NCBI GenBank assembly: GCA_902569865.1
Contig: CACFVT010000004.1
Span: 1-50,080 of the forward strand
DNA: 50,080 nucleotides
Direction: 5' to 3'
Source of the DNA: an uncultured Alphaproteobacteria bacterium
GTDB lineage: Bacteria > Pseudomonadota > Alphaproteobacteria > HIMB59 > GCA-002718135
The notes under the pieces are model-generated. The model saw only the letters and a program-made list of their open reading frames with translations. It was not told the DNA's origin and ran no database searches. The position numbers and the translations under genes were made by a program. Below are positions 38,415 to 46,753 of this stretch, in pieces (positions within the stretch are counted from its first letter, which is position 1; every line of letters starts with the position of its first letter).

Positions 38415-40397
38415 TTGAAAACTAATAATATAAAATCAGAAAAACTATCTCAATTAGCTAATTGTATACGTTTTTTATCAATTGATGCTGTTCAAAAGGC
38501 AAATTCAGGTCATCCAGGCATGCCTATGGGTATGGCTGACATAGCTACAGTTTTATTTAAAAATCATTTAAAATTTGATCCAAATGATCCAAAATGGATA
38601 GATAAAGACAGGTTTATTTTATCAAATGGACATGGCTCAATGCTTCTGTATGCATGTTTATATTTAACAGGCTACAAAGATATCAGTTTGGATAATATTA
38701 AGAAATTTAGACAAATAGGCTCTCCTACAGCTGGGCATCCAGAGTATGGCGAGTTAGCGGGTATTGAAACAACAACTGGTCCATTATCTCAAGGACTTTC
38801 AAATGCTGTTGGATTTGCAATGGCTGAAAGTAAACTTTCTTCTTCATTGGGCAAAGATTTTATTAACCATTATACATATGTTTTTGCTGGAGACGGTTGC
38901 TTGATGGAAGGATTAAGTCATGAAGCCTGTAGTTTAGCAGGTCATTTAAAATTAAATAAGCTAATAGTTTTTTTTGATGATAACTCAATTTCAATAGATG
39001 GAGAAATATCATTAAGTAGTAGTGATAATATTCAAGTGCGTTTCAAATCATATGATTGGAATGTATTAAATGTTAATGGTCACAATCATGAAGAAATTAA
39101 TGAAGCTATACTTAATGCTAAGAATTCTGATAAGCCAACAATTATTTGCTGTAAAACTAAAATAGGATTTGGCTCACCTAATAAAGAAGCTAGCGCTTCT
39201 TCTCATGGGTCACCTTTAGGTAAGGAAGAGGTAGAACTTACTAGAAAAAATTTGAATTGGAATCATAAAGAATTTTATATTCCTGATGATCTTCTCTCAG
39301 AATGGAGAGGCTTTGCAAATAGAAACGCTGAAATTAAAAAAAATTGGGAAAATAAAAATGCAGATTTTTTAAATTCTAGTAAATTCAATAATTTTTTTAA
39401 TGAAAATTTAGACTCCGATATTAAAGCTGAAATAATTAATTTTAAAAAGTTATATGCTAAAGATGATACAAAGTATGCAACAAGAAAAGCTAGTGAAAGT
39501 TCACTAGAGCTCCTTAATAATCATATTGTAAACTTTCTGGGAGGGTCTGCTGATTTAACAGGATCTAATAATACTAAAACAAAAGAGATGGATATTTTTA
39601 ATGCTGAAAATTATAAAGGAAGCTATGTTTATTACGGTATAAGAGAGCATGCTATGGCCGGTGTAATGAATGGTTTAGCATTACATGGAGGGATTAAACC
39701 GTACGGAGGAACATTTCTAGTTTTTTCTGATTACTGTAGACCATCAATAAGATTATCTGCTTTAATGAAACTTCCTGTTATATATGTAATGACACATGAC
39801 TCCATAGGTCTTGGAGAAGATGGTCCGACACATCAGCCTGTAGAACATTTAGCTGCTTTAAGAGCTATTCCAAATTTAAATTTGATAAGACCTAGTGATA
39901 TTTTGGAAACAATTGAAGCATGGGAAATAGCTCTAGAAACTAAGGGGCCAACTATTTTAGCATTAACTAGACAAGGTTTGCCAACTAATAAAAGAGATTC
40001 TTATGAAGATAACTTAACTAGGAAAGGGGCTTATATAATAAAAAATCATTCCAAATATGATGCTTCAATTTTTGCTTCAGGTTCTGAGGTTGAAATTGCA
40101 CTTCAAGCATCAATTAAATTACAAGAAATAAATATTAATCTAAGAGTTATATCTTTTCCATCTATGGAACTTTTTGAAATGCAAAATGCAAAATATAAAA
40201 AAGAAATAATTGGCAATAAACCAAAATTTGCAGTTGAGGCTGGAGTAATTAATGGGTGGGAAAAATATGTAGACTATGAAAACTTCATTGGTATGAGATC
40301 TTTTGGTGCAAGTGGTTCATACAATGATGTTTACAAACATTTTAATATTACAGCTGATAATATATGTAAAAAAATTCAAGAAAAATTAATATTATAA
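38415..40397 (+). CDS. tkt: Transketolase
   Basis: Transketolase moves two-carbon units in the non-oxidative pentose phosphate pathway with TPP. Motifs: IDAVQKANSGHPGMPMGMAD at the start, the TPP-binding GDGCLMEGLSHEACSLAGHLKLN..FFDDNSISIDG, and YYGIREHAMAGVMNGLALHGG and THDSIGLGEDGPTHQPVEHL in the second half. I chose the TTG at 38415, giving 660 residues. It has a GAGGG ribosome-binding site just upstream and no in-frame ATG nearby; the frame extends upstream without a plausible start. gap follows after 20 nt. Confidence 0.93.
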   Translation: MKTNNIKSEKLSQLANCIRFLSIDAVQKANSGHPGMPMGMADIATVLFKNHLKFDPNDPKWIDKDRFILSNGHGSMLLYACLYLTGYKDISLDNIKKFRQIGSPTAGHPEYGELAGIETTTGPLSQGLSNAVGFAMAESKLSSSLGKDFINHYTYVFAGDGCLMEGLSHEACSLAGHLKLNKLIVFFDDNSISIDGEISLSSSDNIQVRFKSYDWNVLNVNGHNHEEINEAILNAKNSDKPTIICCKTKIGFGSPNKEASASSHGSPLGKEEVELTRKNLNWNHKEFYIPDDLLSEWRGFANRNAEIKKNWENKNADFLNSSKFNNFFNENLDSDIKAEIINFKKLYAKDDTKYATRKASESSLELLNNHIVNFLGGSADLTGSNNTKTKEMDIFNAENYKGSYVYYGIREHAMAGVMNGLALHGGIKPYGGTFLVFSDYCRPSIRLSALMKLPVIYVMTHDSIGLGEDGPTHQPVEHLAALRAIPNLNLIRPSDILETIEAWEIALETKGPTILALTRQGLPTNKRDSYEDNLTRKGAYIIKNHSKYDASIFASGSEVEIALQASIKLQEININLRVISFPSMELFEMQNAKYKKEIIGNKPKFAVEAGVINGWEKYVDYENFIGMRSFGASGSYNDVYKHFNITADNICKKIQEKLIL

Positions 40398-40417
40398 AAT
40401 AACAGAGAGGCAAGAGA

Positions 40418-41422
40418 ATGAGAGTAGCAATTAATGGATTTGGAAGAATTGGAAAATTAGTTTTTAGAGCTTTTCTAGAAAAAAACTTAAAAGGTGCAGA
40501 AATAGTTGCAATAAATGAACTTGGGAGCTTAGACTCAAGTTTGCATTTAATGCAATTTGACAGTATTCATGGAAAGCTTCCCTTTAATATAAAAAAAAGC
40601 AAAGATGGATTAAAGTATAAAAATAAAACAATTAAATTTTTTAGCGAAAGAAATCCAATTAATCTTCCATGGAAAAAACTTAAGGTTGATATAGTTCTAG
40701 AATGTAGTGGAGTTTTTTCTAGTAAAGAAAAATCAAACGCGCACATTAGTGCAGGAGCAAAAAAAGTAATTATTTCTGCTCCAGCTTCAAATGTTGATGC
40801 TACAATTGTTCAAGGTGTTAATAATCAAATATTAACAAAAAAACATAACATTATATCAAATGGATCTTGTACTACTAATTGTTTAGCTCCAGTTGCTATG
40901 GTCCTTGATAAGGGAGTTGGTATTGAAAGTGGTTTTATGACTACTATACATAGTTATACTGGTGATCAAAGGACTGTCGATCAAAGTCATAGTGATCTAA
41001 GAAGGGCAAGAGGGGCGGCTATATCGATGATTCCTACTTCTACTGGTGCAGCTAAAGCTCTTAGTTTAGTTTTGCCAAAAATGAAAGGAAGGCTTGATGG
41101 AACAGCAATAAGAGTTCCAACACCTAATGTATCACTAATTGATTTTACATTTACCTCAAAGAAGAAAACGACAGTAGAAAAAATTAACAAACTAGCAATT
41201 AATGCCAGTAAAACTAAGGGGTTAAAAAATATTTTAACTACCAATGAATTGCCATTAGTTTCAATAGATTTTAATCACAACTCAAGTAGTTCTGTGTTTG
41301 ATTTAACTCAAACTCAAGTTCTTAATGGTAGATTTTGCAGAGTTTTGTCCTGGTATGATAATGAATGGGGTTTCTCAAATCGAATGATTGAAACGATGCT
41401 TGATTTAAAAAAATTATTATAG
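40418..41422 (+). CDS. gap: Glyceraldehyde-3-phosphate dehydrogenase
   Basis: Gap interconverts glyceraldehyde 3-phosphate and 1,3-bisphosphoglycerate. The Rossmann start is VAINGFGRIGKLVFRA, the catalytic cysteine is C151 in SNGSCTTNCLAPV, the base His lies in FMTTIHSYTGDQ, and SWYDNEWGFSNRM near the end is conserved. The 334-residue length is normal. A GAGAGGCAAGAG element precedes the ATG. Unlike many relatives, pgk does not follow; an unknown gene begins at once. Confidence 0.95.
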   Translation: MRVAINGFGRIGKLVFRAFLEKNLKGAEIVAINELGSLDSSLHLMQFDSIHGKLPFNIKKSKDGLKYKNKTIKFFSERNPINLPWKKLKVDIVLECSGVFSSKEKSNAHISAGAKKVIISAPASNVDATIVQGVNNQILTKKHNIISNGSCTTNCLAPVAMVLDKGVGIESGFMTTIHSYTGDQRTVDQSHSDLRRARGAAISMIPTSTGAAKALSLVLPKMKGRLDGTAIRVPTPNVSLIDFTFTSKKKTTVEKINKLAINASKTKGLKNILTTNELPLVSIDFNHNSSSSVFDLTQTQVLNGRFCRVLSWYDNEWGFSNRMIETMLDLKKLL

Positions 41423-41839
41423 GTGAGTAAAAAATTAGTTGCTTTTACAATAAGTACGCTTGATCAAGCTGAAGACATTATTTTAGAGTCTAAAATCCAT
41501 AAAATCAAACCCATACTTCATTTTAAATATTATATTCTTAGTGGCTTTGGTCCTGAATATGTTTTGATTTTTCAAAAAGTGCTAATTTCAAAGTTTGGAA
41601 AATCAAGCTTTAAATTGTTCATTGATTGTGGTTTTGACAGTAGCCTAAGTATAAGAATGGCAATAAAAAAAATTGAATATATAAAACTTAGGGGTAATTC
41701 AATTATTTTAAAAAAAATTAGAGAGATAGCAGATAAAAATAGAGTTTTATTAAATCCTTCTTTTAATATAGTAGACTGCAGAAAAATAGAAAATATTAAT
41801 TTAAAAATTAAAAAAATATACTCTAGGGAAAAAAAATGA
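41423..41839 (+). CDS. Conserved-position hypothetical protein between gap and efp
   Basis: I do not recognise the family with certainty. The product is 138 residues, basic, with an alpha/beta look: strands such as KLVAFTIS, FKLFIDCGFDSSL and KIEYIKLRGN alternate with helices. GTG at 41423 follows the gap stop with no gap, and its stop overlaps efp by 4 nt, so it is translationally bracketed and probably real. The FIDCGFD stretch recalls small hypothetical proteins beside fba/thiE in other alphaproteobacteria, but this is only a recollection of pattern, not a match I can verify. Confidence 0.65.
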   Translation: MSKKLVAFTISTLDQAEDIILESKIHKIKPILHFKYYILSGFGPEYVLIFQKVLISKFGKSSFKLFIDCGFDSSLSIRMAIKKIEYIKLRGNSIILKKIREIADKNRVLLNPSFNIVDCRKIENINLKIKKIYSREKK

Positions 41840-42405
41840 AAATTGATGGTAATCAAATAAAGGTTGGAAACATTTTAGAAATTAATTCTAAATTGTGGCG
41901 AGTATTAAAAACTCAACACACGCAACCAGGTAAGGGAGGTGCCTATTTACAGGTTGAGATGAAAGAAATTAGAGAAGGAACAAAAATCAATGAAAGATTT
42001 AGATCCTCTGAAAGTGTAGAAAGGGCTATTCTGGATGAAAAAATTTGTCAATTTTTATACTCTGAAAATAATAAGTTTGTTTTCATGGATAATTCAACAT
42101 ACGAACAAATTGAGGTTGGTGATGATATAATAACAGAAAATCAATCTAAATTTTTAATTGAAAATGATAATATTAATCTTCAATTTTATGAAGAGTCAGT
42201 TGTTGGTTTAGAGCTGCCTGATAATATAATTTTAAAAGTTGAAGAAACTGAAGCAGTAGTCAAAGGTCAAACTGCTGCGTCATCATATAAGCCTGCCATA
42301 TTAACTGGAGGAATAAAAACTTCTGTGCCACCCTTTATATCAACTGAAGACTACATAGTAGTAAGTACCACAAATGCAAGTTATGTTGAAAAAGTAAAAA
42401 AATGA
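41836..42405 (+). CDS. efp: Translation elongation factor P
   Basis: EF-P relieves ribosome stalling at proline runs. The 189-residue product has three beta-barrel domains; the tip loop QPGKGGAYLQVEMKEI contains the lysine (near residue 34) that is lysylated in bacteria with EpmA. The C-terminal sequence AVVKGQTAASSYKPAILTGG is diagnostic. Whether EpmA/B is present cannot be seen here. It overlaps both neighbours by 4 nt. Confidence 0.96.
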   Translation: MKIDGNQIKVGNILEINSKLWRVLKTQHTQPGKGGAYLQVEMKEIREGTKINERFRSSESVERAILDEKICQFLYSENNKFVFMDNSTYEQIEVGDDIITENQSKFLIENDNINLQFYEESVVGLELPDNIILKVEETEAVVKGQTAASSYKPAILTGGIKTSVPPFISTEDYIVVSTTNASYVEKVKK

Positions 42406-43181
42406 TGTTGCCATCGACAATAAATATTTTTGAAAAAGCAGCAAGAAAAGCTGGTAGAATACTAACACGTGATTTTGGTGAAATAGAAAATTTACAAATA
42501 CAGTCAAAAAATGTTGGTGACTTTGTTACTAGTGCTGATTTAAAAGTTGAAAAATCTTTATTAGAAACCTTAAGATATTATTATCCAAAAGTTAATTTTT
42601 TAACTGAAGAATCAGGTTATATTCAAGGTGAAGGGGAGATGATAGTTATTGATCCAATTGATGGAACTACAAACTTTATTCATGGAATTCCTCTTGTTGC
42701 CATTGTAATTGCAAAAATAGTAAACAATGAAATAACTGATGGTGTTGTTTATAATCCTATTTTAAATGAATTTTATTGGGCATCTTTAGGGCAAGGTTCA
42801 TGGTGCAACAATAAACGATTAAGAGTTTCAAAAAGACATGATTTAACAAATTGCTTGATAGGAACAGGGATTCCTTTTGGAAATAGGGTTTATAAAAACT
42901 TTTATAAAGAACTAGATAATATTTCTAAAAATTCTGCCGGAGTAAGAAGATTAGGCGCTGCTGCTTTAGATTTAGCATATGTTGCCTCTGGCAAAATTGA
43001 TGGTTTCTGGGAAAGAGATCTAAATTTATGGGATATCTCCTCCGGTGTCTTACTTGTAAAAGAGGCTGGTGGTAAAATAACAGAGCCAGATGGAAAAAAA
43101 TGGACAACAAATTCAAGAGATATAGTTGTTTCTAACTCTTTAATTCATAAGAAATTGACAGAAAATCTAACTTTACTTTAA
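42402..43181 (+). CDS. suhB: Inositol monophosphatase family protein (SuhB-like)
   Basis: This is a Mg-dependent sugar-phosphate phosphatase. The 259 residues show the metal site FLTEESGY, the signature VIDPIDGTTNFIHGIP, and the C-terminal WDISSGVLLVKEAGGKITEPDG. Inositol-1-phosphatase activity is the family default, and SuhB is also linked to rRNA antitermination. It follows efp with a 4-nt overlap, an association also seen in other alphaproteobacteria. Confidence 0.9.
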   Translation: MMLPSTINIFEKAARKAGRILTRDFGEIENLQIQSKNVGDFVTSADLKVEKSLLETLRYYYPKVNFLTEESGYIQGEGEMIVIDPIDGTTNFIHGIPLVAIVIAKIVNNEITDGVVYNPILNEFYWASLGQGSWCNNKRLRVSKRHDLTNCLIGTGIPFGNRVYKNFYKELDNISKNSAGVRRLGAAALDLAYVASGKIDGFWERDLNLWDISSGVLLVKEAGGKITEPDGKKWTTNSRDIVVSNSLIHKKLTENLTLL

Positions 43182-43208
43182 AATATATTTGGCTATAAGT
43201 CTTCACAA

Positions 43209-43436
43209 ATGAAAAAAAGTATACATCCAGATTATCATGAAATAAATGTTGTAATGACTGATGGATCAACATTTAAAACAAAATCTACATGGGGCAAAGA
43301 AAACGACACACTCAAGTTGGATATTGACCCAAAGTCTCATCCTGCTTGGACTGGTGGAAAAGCAAATTTAAACGAAGCTGAAGGACAGGTAGCAAGATTT
43401 CAGAAACGTTTTAAAGGGGTAAAAATATCTAAATAA
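43209..43436 (+). CDS. rpmE: 50S ribosomal protein L31, zinc-free type
   Basis: The 75-residue protein starts [19 protein letters not shown] and has THWG-like TKSTWGKEN, then HPAWTGGK and RFQKRFKG, all typical. It contains no cysteine, so it is the zinc-free form characteristic of alphaproteobacteria. The gene is downstream of suhB; its stop abuts the convergent DUF1192 gene with no spacer. Confidence 0.95.
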   Translation: MKKSIHPDYHEINVVMTDGSTFKTKSTWGKENDTLKLDIDPKSHPAWTGGKANLNEAEGQVARFQKRFKGVKISK

Positions 43437-43619
43437 TTATTTAAAATATTTTTTGGCTTCATTTATAGAGCTTTCTTTTAGATTAATTTCCTCTTTAACT
43501 CTTTTAATTTCTTCCTGAAGTTCAAATATATATTGTTTTAAATTTTCTATACTCAAATCCTCTAAATTAAGGCTTTTTATAGTCTTTTCCTTTTCATTAA
43601 TTTCTAAAAAATCTGTCAT
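43437..43619 (-). CDS. DUF1192 family protein
   Basis: This 60-residue protein matches the DUF1192 plan: a variable start, NLEDLSIENLKQYIFELQEEIKRVKEEINLKESS as one helix with heptad spacing, and a C-terminal AKKYF. The function is unknown. I chose the ATG at 43619 instead of a TTG two codons earlier. It is convergent with rpmE, touching it, and divergent from trcR by 70 bases. Confidence 0.78.
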   Translation of the reverse strand: MTDFLEINEKEKTIKSLNLEDLSIENLKQYIFELQEEIKRVKEEINLKESSINEAKKYFK

Positions 43620-43689
43620 AAGCAATTATTTTATATTAAATTGATAGGAATATATTTATAAGAGTTTTTTTTTTATAAAAGGATAAAAT

Positions 43690-44277
43690 ATGAAATTACC
43701 ACTTATGCCAAAAGCAACAGCAATATGGCTGATAGACAATACTTCACTTAGTTTTGATCAAATATCTGAATTTTGCGGCCTTCATGAATTAGAAGTTCAA
43801 GGAATAGCAGATGGTGAGGTTGCTGTAGGTATGCGTGGTTATGATCCAGTTGATAATAAACAACTAACAAAAGAAGAGATAGTAAGATGTGAAAGTGATC
43901 CTAAAGCTAGATTAAAATTAATTTCTTCAGAGGTAATTGACTCACTTCCTCCAAGAAAAAAGGACTCTAAATATACTCCATTATCATTGAGGCAAGAAAA
44001 GCCATATGCAATATTTTGGCTAATTAAAAGATATCCTGATGATGAATTAAGTAGCTCACAAATTGCAAAGCTAACTGGATCTACTAAAAATACAGTTGAA
44101 GCAATTCGTAATGGAACTTTTAGAGAAGCAATACTTGAAGCAAAAAGCCCAATGGACACAGGCCTTTGCACATTTCAAGATCTTGAAAAAGCCCTTAACC
44201 GTGCTAAAAATAAAAAAGATAGGCAAGAGGCTGCAGAGGCTAAAGCAAAATTATTAGCTGAAACTGAATCTAATTAA
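43690..44277 (+). CDS. trcR: TrcR-type (DUF1013) cell-cycle transcriptional regulator
   Basis: DUF1013 proteins are alphaproteobacterial regulators; TrcR of relatives controls cell-cycle genes. The 195-residue product starts MKLPLMPKATAIWLIDNTSLSFDQISEFCGLHELEVQGIADGEVA, the highly conserved family start, with a second helix-turn-helix-like part SSQIAKLTGSTKNTVEAIRNGT. The end is alanine/lysine-rich (about 165-195). It is preceded by a purine-rich AAAAGGATAAAAT site. Its stop overlaps the convergent DUF2878 gene by 8 nt. Confidence 0.88.
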   Translation: MKLPLMPKATAIWLIDNTSLSFDQISEFCGLHELEVQGIADGEVAVGMRGYDPVDNKQLTKEEIVRCESDPKARLKLISSEVIDSLPPRKKDSKYTPLSLRQEKPYAIFWLIKRYPDDELSSSQIAKLTGSTKNTVEAIRNGTFREAILEAKSPMDTGLCTFQDLEKALNRAKNKKDRQEAAEAKAKLLAETESN

Positions 44278-44788
44278 ATTTTACTTTCAATAAATAATTT
44301 AAATAAAAAAACATTAAAAATAGCCAAAAAGTCGTCATTAAAATAAAAAAGAGTAATAATTGATTGATATCAATTAGGCCAAGTGGACTACCTGAATAAT
44401 AAGTTAATGGACCTAAAACTGCGCTGAGTAAAAGAGCTATTAATTTATATTTTGATAAAAAAACAAATACTTCATCAAATAAAGATGCAAAACTTGGCCA
44501 TAGAACAACCATCCATATAGGCAACCATCCAAAATATAAAGATGACTCAAAATTATATATTTTAAAATGTACTAAGATTGAGTCAAATAAATATCCAACT
44601 ACTGAAATTGAAAATACTATAAATGTAAATTTCAATTTATTTTGTGAATTTGTAAAAGCTAAAAATAAAAAAATTAGACCACAAATTAAGCCTAGTAAAA
44701 AACTTTTATACAAAATTTCACCAAAAACACACATGAGCCATGTTAATTGATAACCAGAGAGCATAAAAAAGATTTTTATTTTGCTCAT
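44270..44788 (-). CDS. DUF2878 family membrane protein
   Basis: This is an integral membrane protein of 172 residues with about five hydrophobic segments. Short conserved-looking stretches are GYQLTWLMCVFGE, YFGWLPIWMVVLWPSFASLF and SGSPLGLI. DUF2878 genes often accompany the methyltransferase/DUF1365/FAD-oxidoreductase cluster, as here; the function is unknown. Its start overlaps the methyltransferase stop by 4 nt. Confidence 0.8.
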   Translation of the reverse strand: MSKIKIFFMLSGYQLTWLMCVFGEILYKSFLLGLICGLIFLFLAFTNSQNKLKFTFIVFSISVVGYLFDSILVHFKIYNFESSLYFGWLPIWMVVLWPSFASLFDEVFVFLSKYKLIALLLSAVLGPLTYYSGSPLGLIDINQLLLFFILMTTFWLFLMFFYLNYLLKVKFN

Positions 44789-45975
44789 TTGGTAATAAGA
44801 AAATGAGAGACATCCGTTGACTGACTTATGAAGCCTGTTTCACAGTAAGCTAAATAAAACTCCCACATTCTTTTAAACCTATCATTAAATCCAAGCTTAA
44901 CTAGTTCATTCCATGAACTTTGAAATTGTTTATTCCAAAGACTTAGAGTTTTAGCATATGATAATCCAAAACTTTTTATTTCTTTAAAATCAAGACCTAC
45001 TTTGTTATTTATTTCTAAAAGTTCTTTTTTAGTTGGAAGCATTCCACCGGGGAAAATATACTGTTGAATAAAATCTGGTTGATTTTGATAATTTAAAGAT
45101 CTTTTTTCATCTATTGTAATAATTTGCAATGCTGCTTTGCCAGAAATTAATAAAGAGTTGCTAACAATATCAAAGTACTTTTCCCAATATTTTTTTCCTA
45201 CAGCTTCAAACATTTCTATAGAGGCTATATTGGAGTATTGAGTATCAATATCTCTATAATCCTTAAATTTAATTGATACTTTTTCTCCCAAACCCTCTTT
45301 TTGAATTTTATTTGACGCATATTCATATTGCTCCTTAGATATAGTAATTGCATCAATATTAGATTTAAAGTTTTTTGCGGCATATGAGGAAAATCCCCCC
45401 CAGCCACAACCTATTTCAAGGACTTTAGAATTCTCATTTAAATTGAGTGATTCTGCTATTTTATGATATTTATTTAATTGGGCATCAAATAAATTTTGAT
45501 TTTCTTTTTCAAAATATGCTGAAGAGTAAGTCATGCTTCTGTCTAGCCACTTTGTATAAAAATTATTACCTAGATCATAATGATACTGAATATTTTTTTT
45601 ACTTTGAGACTTTGTGTTTTCATTAAGAAAATGTTTAAATTTAGAATAAATGTTAAAAAAAATATTTGATTTTAAATTTACTAAGAAATGATTTTCATTT
45701 CTAAATGCTAGCAATAATAAATTAGTTAAATTAGAAGAACTAAAATCACCGTCCATGTATGACTCTGCAAATCCAACTGATTTTCTCTTTAAAATTTTAG
45801 AAATAAATTTGTAATTATTTATAGTTAAATCTGCTTTATGCGCACTGTTAATACCTGTAAATGATTGCATAGAGCCAGAGGGAAAAGTTACTGATAATTC
45901 TCCATATTTAATTTTTGAAAGAAATTTTTGCGCAACAATTTCAAATGGTGGTTTAAATTTATTATATAAATGCAT
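44785..45975 (-). CDS. cfa: Cyclopropane-fatty-acyl-phospholipid synthase-like methyltransferase
   Basis: This enzyme transfers methyl (methylene) from SAM to unsaturated acyl chains in phospholipids. The 396-residue product has an N-terminal domain typical of Cfa, then IQYHYDLGNNFYTKWLDRSMTYSSAYFE, the SAM-binding VLEIGCGWGGFSSYAA (near 190-205), IASIEMFEAVGKKYWEKYF and QIITIDEKR. The neighbours (DUF1365, FAD oxidoreductase, photolyase) form a cluster induced by singlet oxygen in Rhodobacter, where related methyltransferases act in methylated and furan fatty-acid synthesis. Cyclopropane versus branched methyl product cannot be decided here. ATG and upstream stop share 1 nt. Confidence 0.88.
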   Translation of the reverse strand: MHLYNKFKPPFEIVAQKFLSKIKYGELSVTFPSGSMQSFTGINSAHKADLTINNYKFISKILKRKSVGFAESYMDGDFSSSNLTNLLLLAFRNENHFLVNLKSNIFFNIYSKFKHFLNENTKSQSKKNIQYHYDLGNNFYTKWLDRSMTYSSAYFEKENQNLFDAQLNKYHKIAESLNLNENSKVLEIGCGWGGFSSYAAKNFKSNIDAITISKEQYEYASNKIQKEGLGEKVSIKFKDYRDIDTQYSNIASIEMFEAVGKKYWEKYFDIVSNSLLISGKAALQIITIDEKRSLNYQNQPDFIQQYIFPGGMLPTKKELLEINNKVGLDFKEIKSFGLSYAKTLSLWNKQFQSSWNELVKLGFNDRFKRMWEFYLAYCETGFISQSTDVSHFLITK

Positions 45976-46748
45976 TAAAAACTTCCTTCAAATGATATGG
46001 TATCTTTTGGTTTTTTCTTTCTAGCATAATATTTCCCACCTTTAAAAAAAATTATTATAGCCTCAAACAAAATGGCAGAAATTATTTTAAAACCAAATAG
46101 TGGGTTTAAAAGATTATATTTTAATAATTTAGATACTTTGAAATCTATAAATTTGCCTGATTGTGAAGCCATAAGTATTTTTTTATTATTACTATCATAT
46201 AGATCTATAATAATATTTATATAGTCATTGGTTAGTTTATTTGTAAATAAATACTTACCCTTCATTCCAATAAAAGGAGAAACATAAAAATTTTTTTGAC
46301 ATTCATGAGTTAAGGCTTTTAAAATTTTACTATGCCCTCTTGCAAATATATAAGTATGCTGTTCATTGGAGGTGTTTTTAACTTCATAAAATATTGAGAT
46401 TAATTTATCTTCATCATAACAATAAATAATTGAAAGAGGATTAAAAACATATCCAAAAATTCTTGGAAAACAAAGTATTTTAATTTTTAAATTCCTATAC
46501 TTTACATCATAGTTTTGTAACATTTCAATTATAAATTCTTTAATCGATCTTTCATCTCTATATCCATGATCTTTTTCATTAAAAGAAAATATATTGAATG
46601 AATTTACTGAAAAAATTTTTGATTTTGATTGTATCATTTCTAGCTCATCAAGATCTATAAATAAACTTGGTACTTTATATTTAAAAAAATGCTTAATGTT
46701 TCCATAACGTTTATGAACTATTGAAGAAACTATAATCTTTGTGTTCAT
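45975..46748 (-). CDS. DUF1365 family protein
   Basis: This 257-residue family has unknown function and is nearly always linked to the FAD oxidoreductase and Cfa-like genes. Family landmarks: HKRYGNIKHFFKYKVPSLFIDLDELE at the start, FNEKDHGYRD, ILCFPRIFGYVFNPLSIIYCYD, EVKNTSNEQHTYIFARG, and the later KNFYVSPFIGMKGKYLF. A role in lipid modification is inferred only from context. It lies 5 nt after the oxidoreductase gene. Confidence 0.87.
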   Translation of the reverse strand: MNTKIIVSSIVHKRYGNIKHFFKYKVPSLFIDLDELEMIQSKSKIFSVNSFNIFSFNEKDHGYRDERSIKEFIIEMLQNYDVKYRNLKIKILCFPRIFGYVFNPLSIIYCYDEDKLISIFYEVKNTSNEQHTYIFARGHSKILKALTHECQKNFYVSPFIGMKGKYLFTNKLTNDYINIIIDLYDSNNKKILMASQSGKFIDFKVSKLLKYNLLNPLFGFKIISAILFEAIIIFFKGGKYYARKKKPKDTISFEGSF

Positions 46749-46753
46749 TTGAT

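Noticed and set aside
43432-43443. 12-base palindrome AAATAATTATTT at the rpmE/DUF1192 junction
   Set aside because: It is short and made only of A and T, and contains both stop codons; chance is sufficient.
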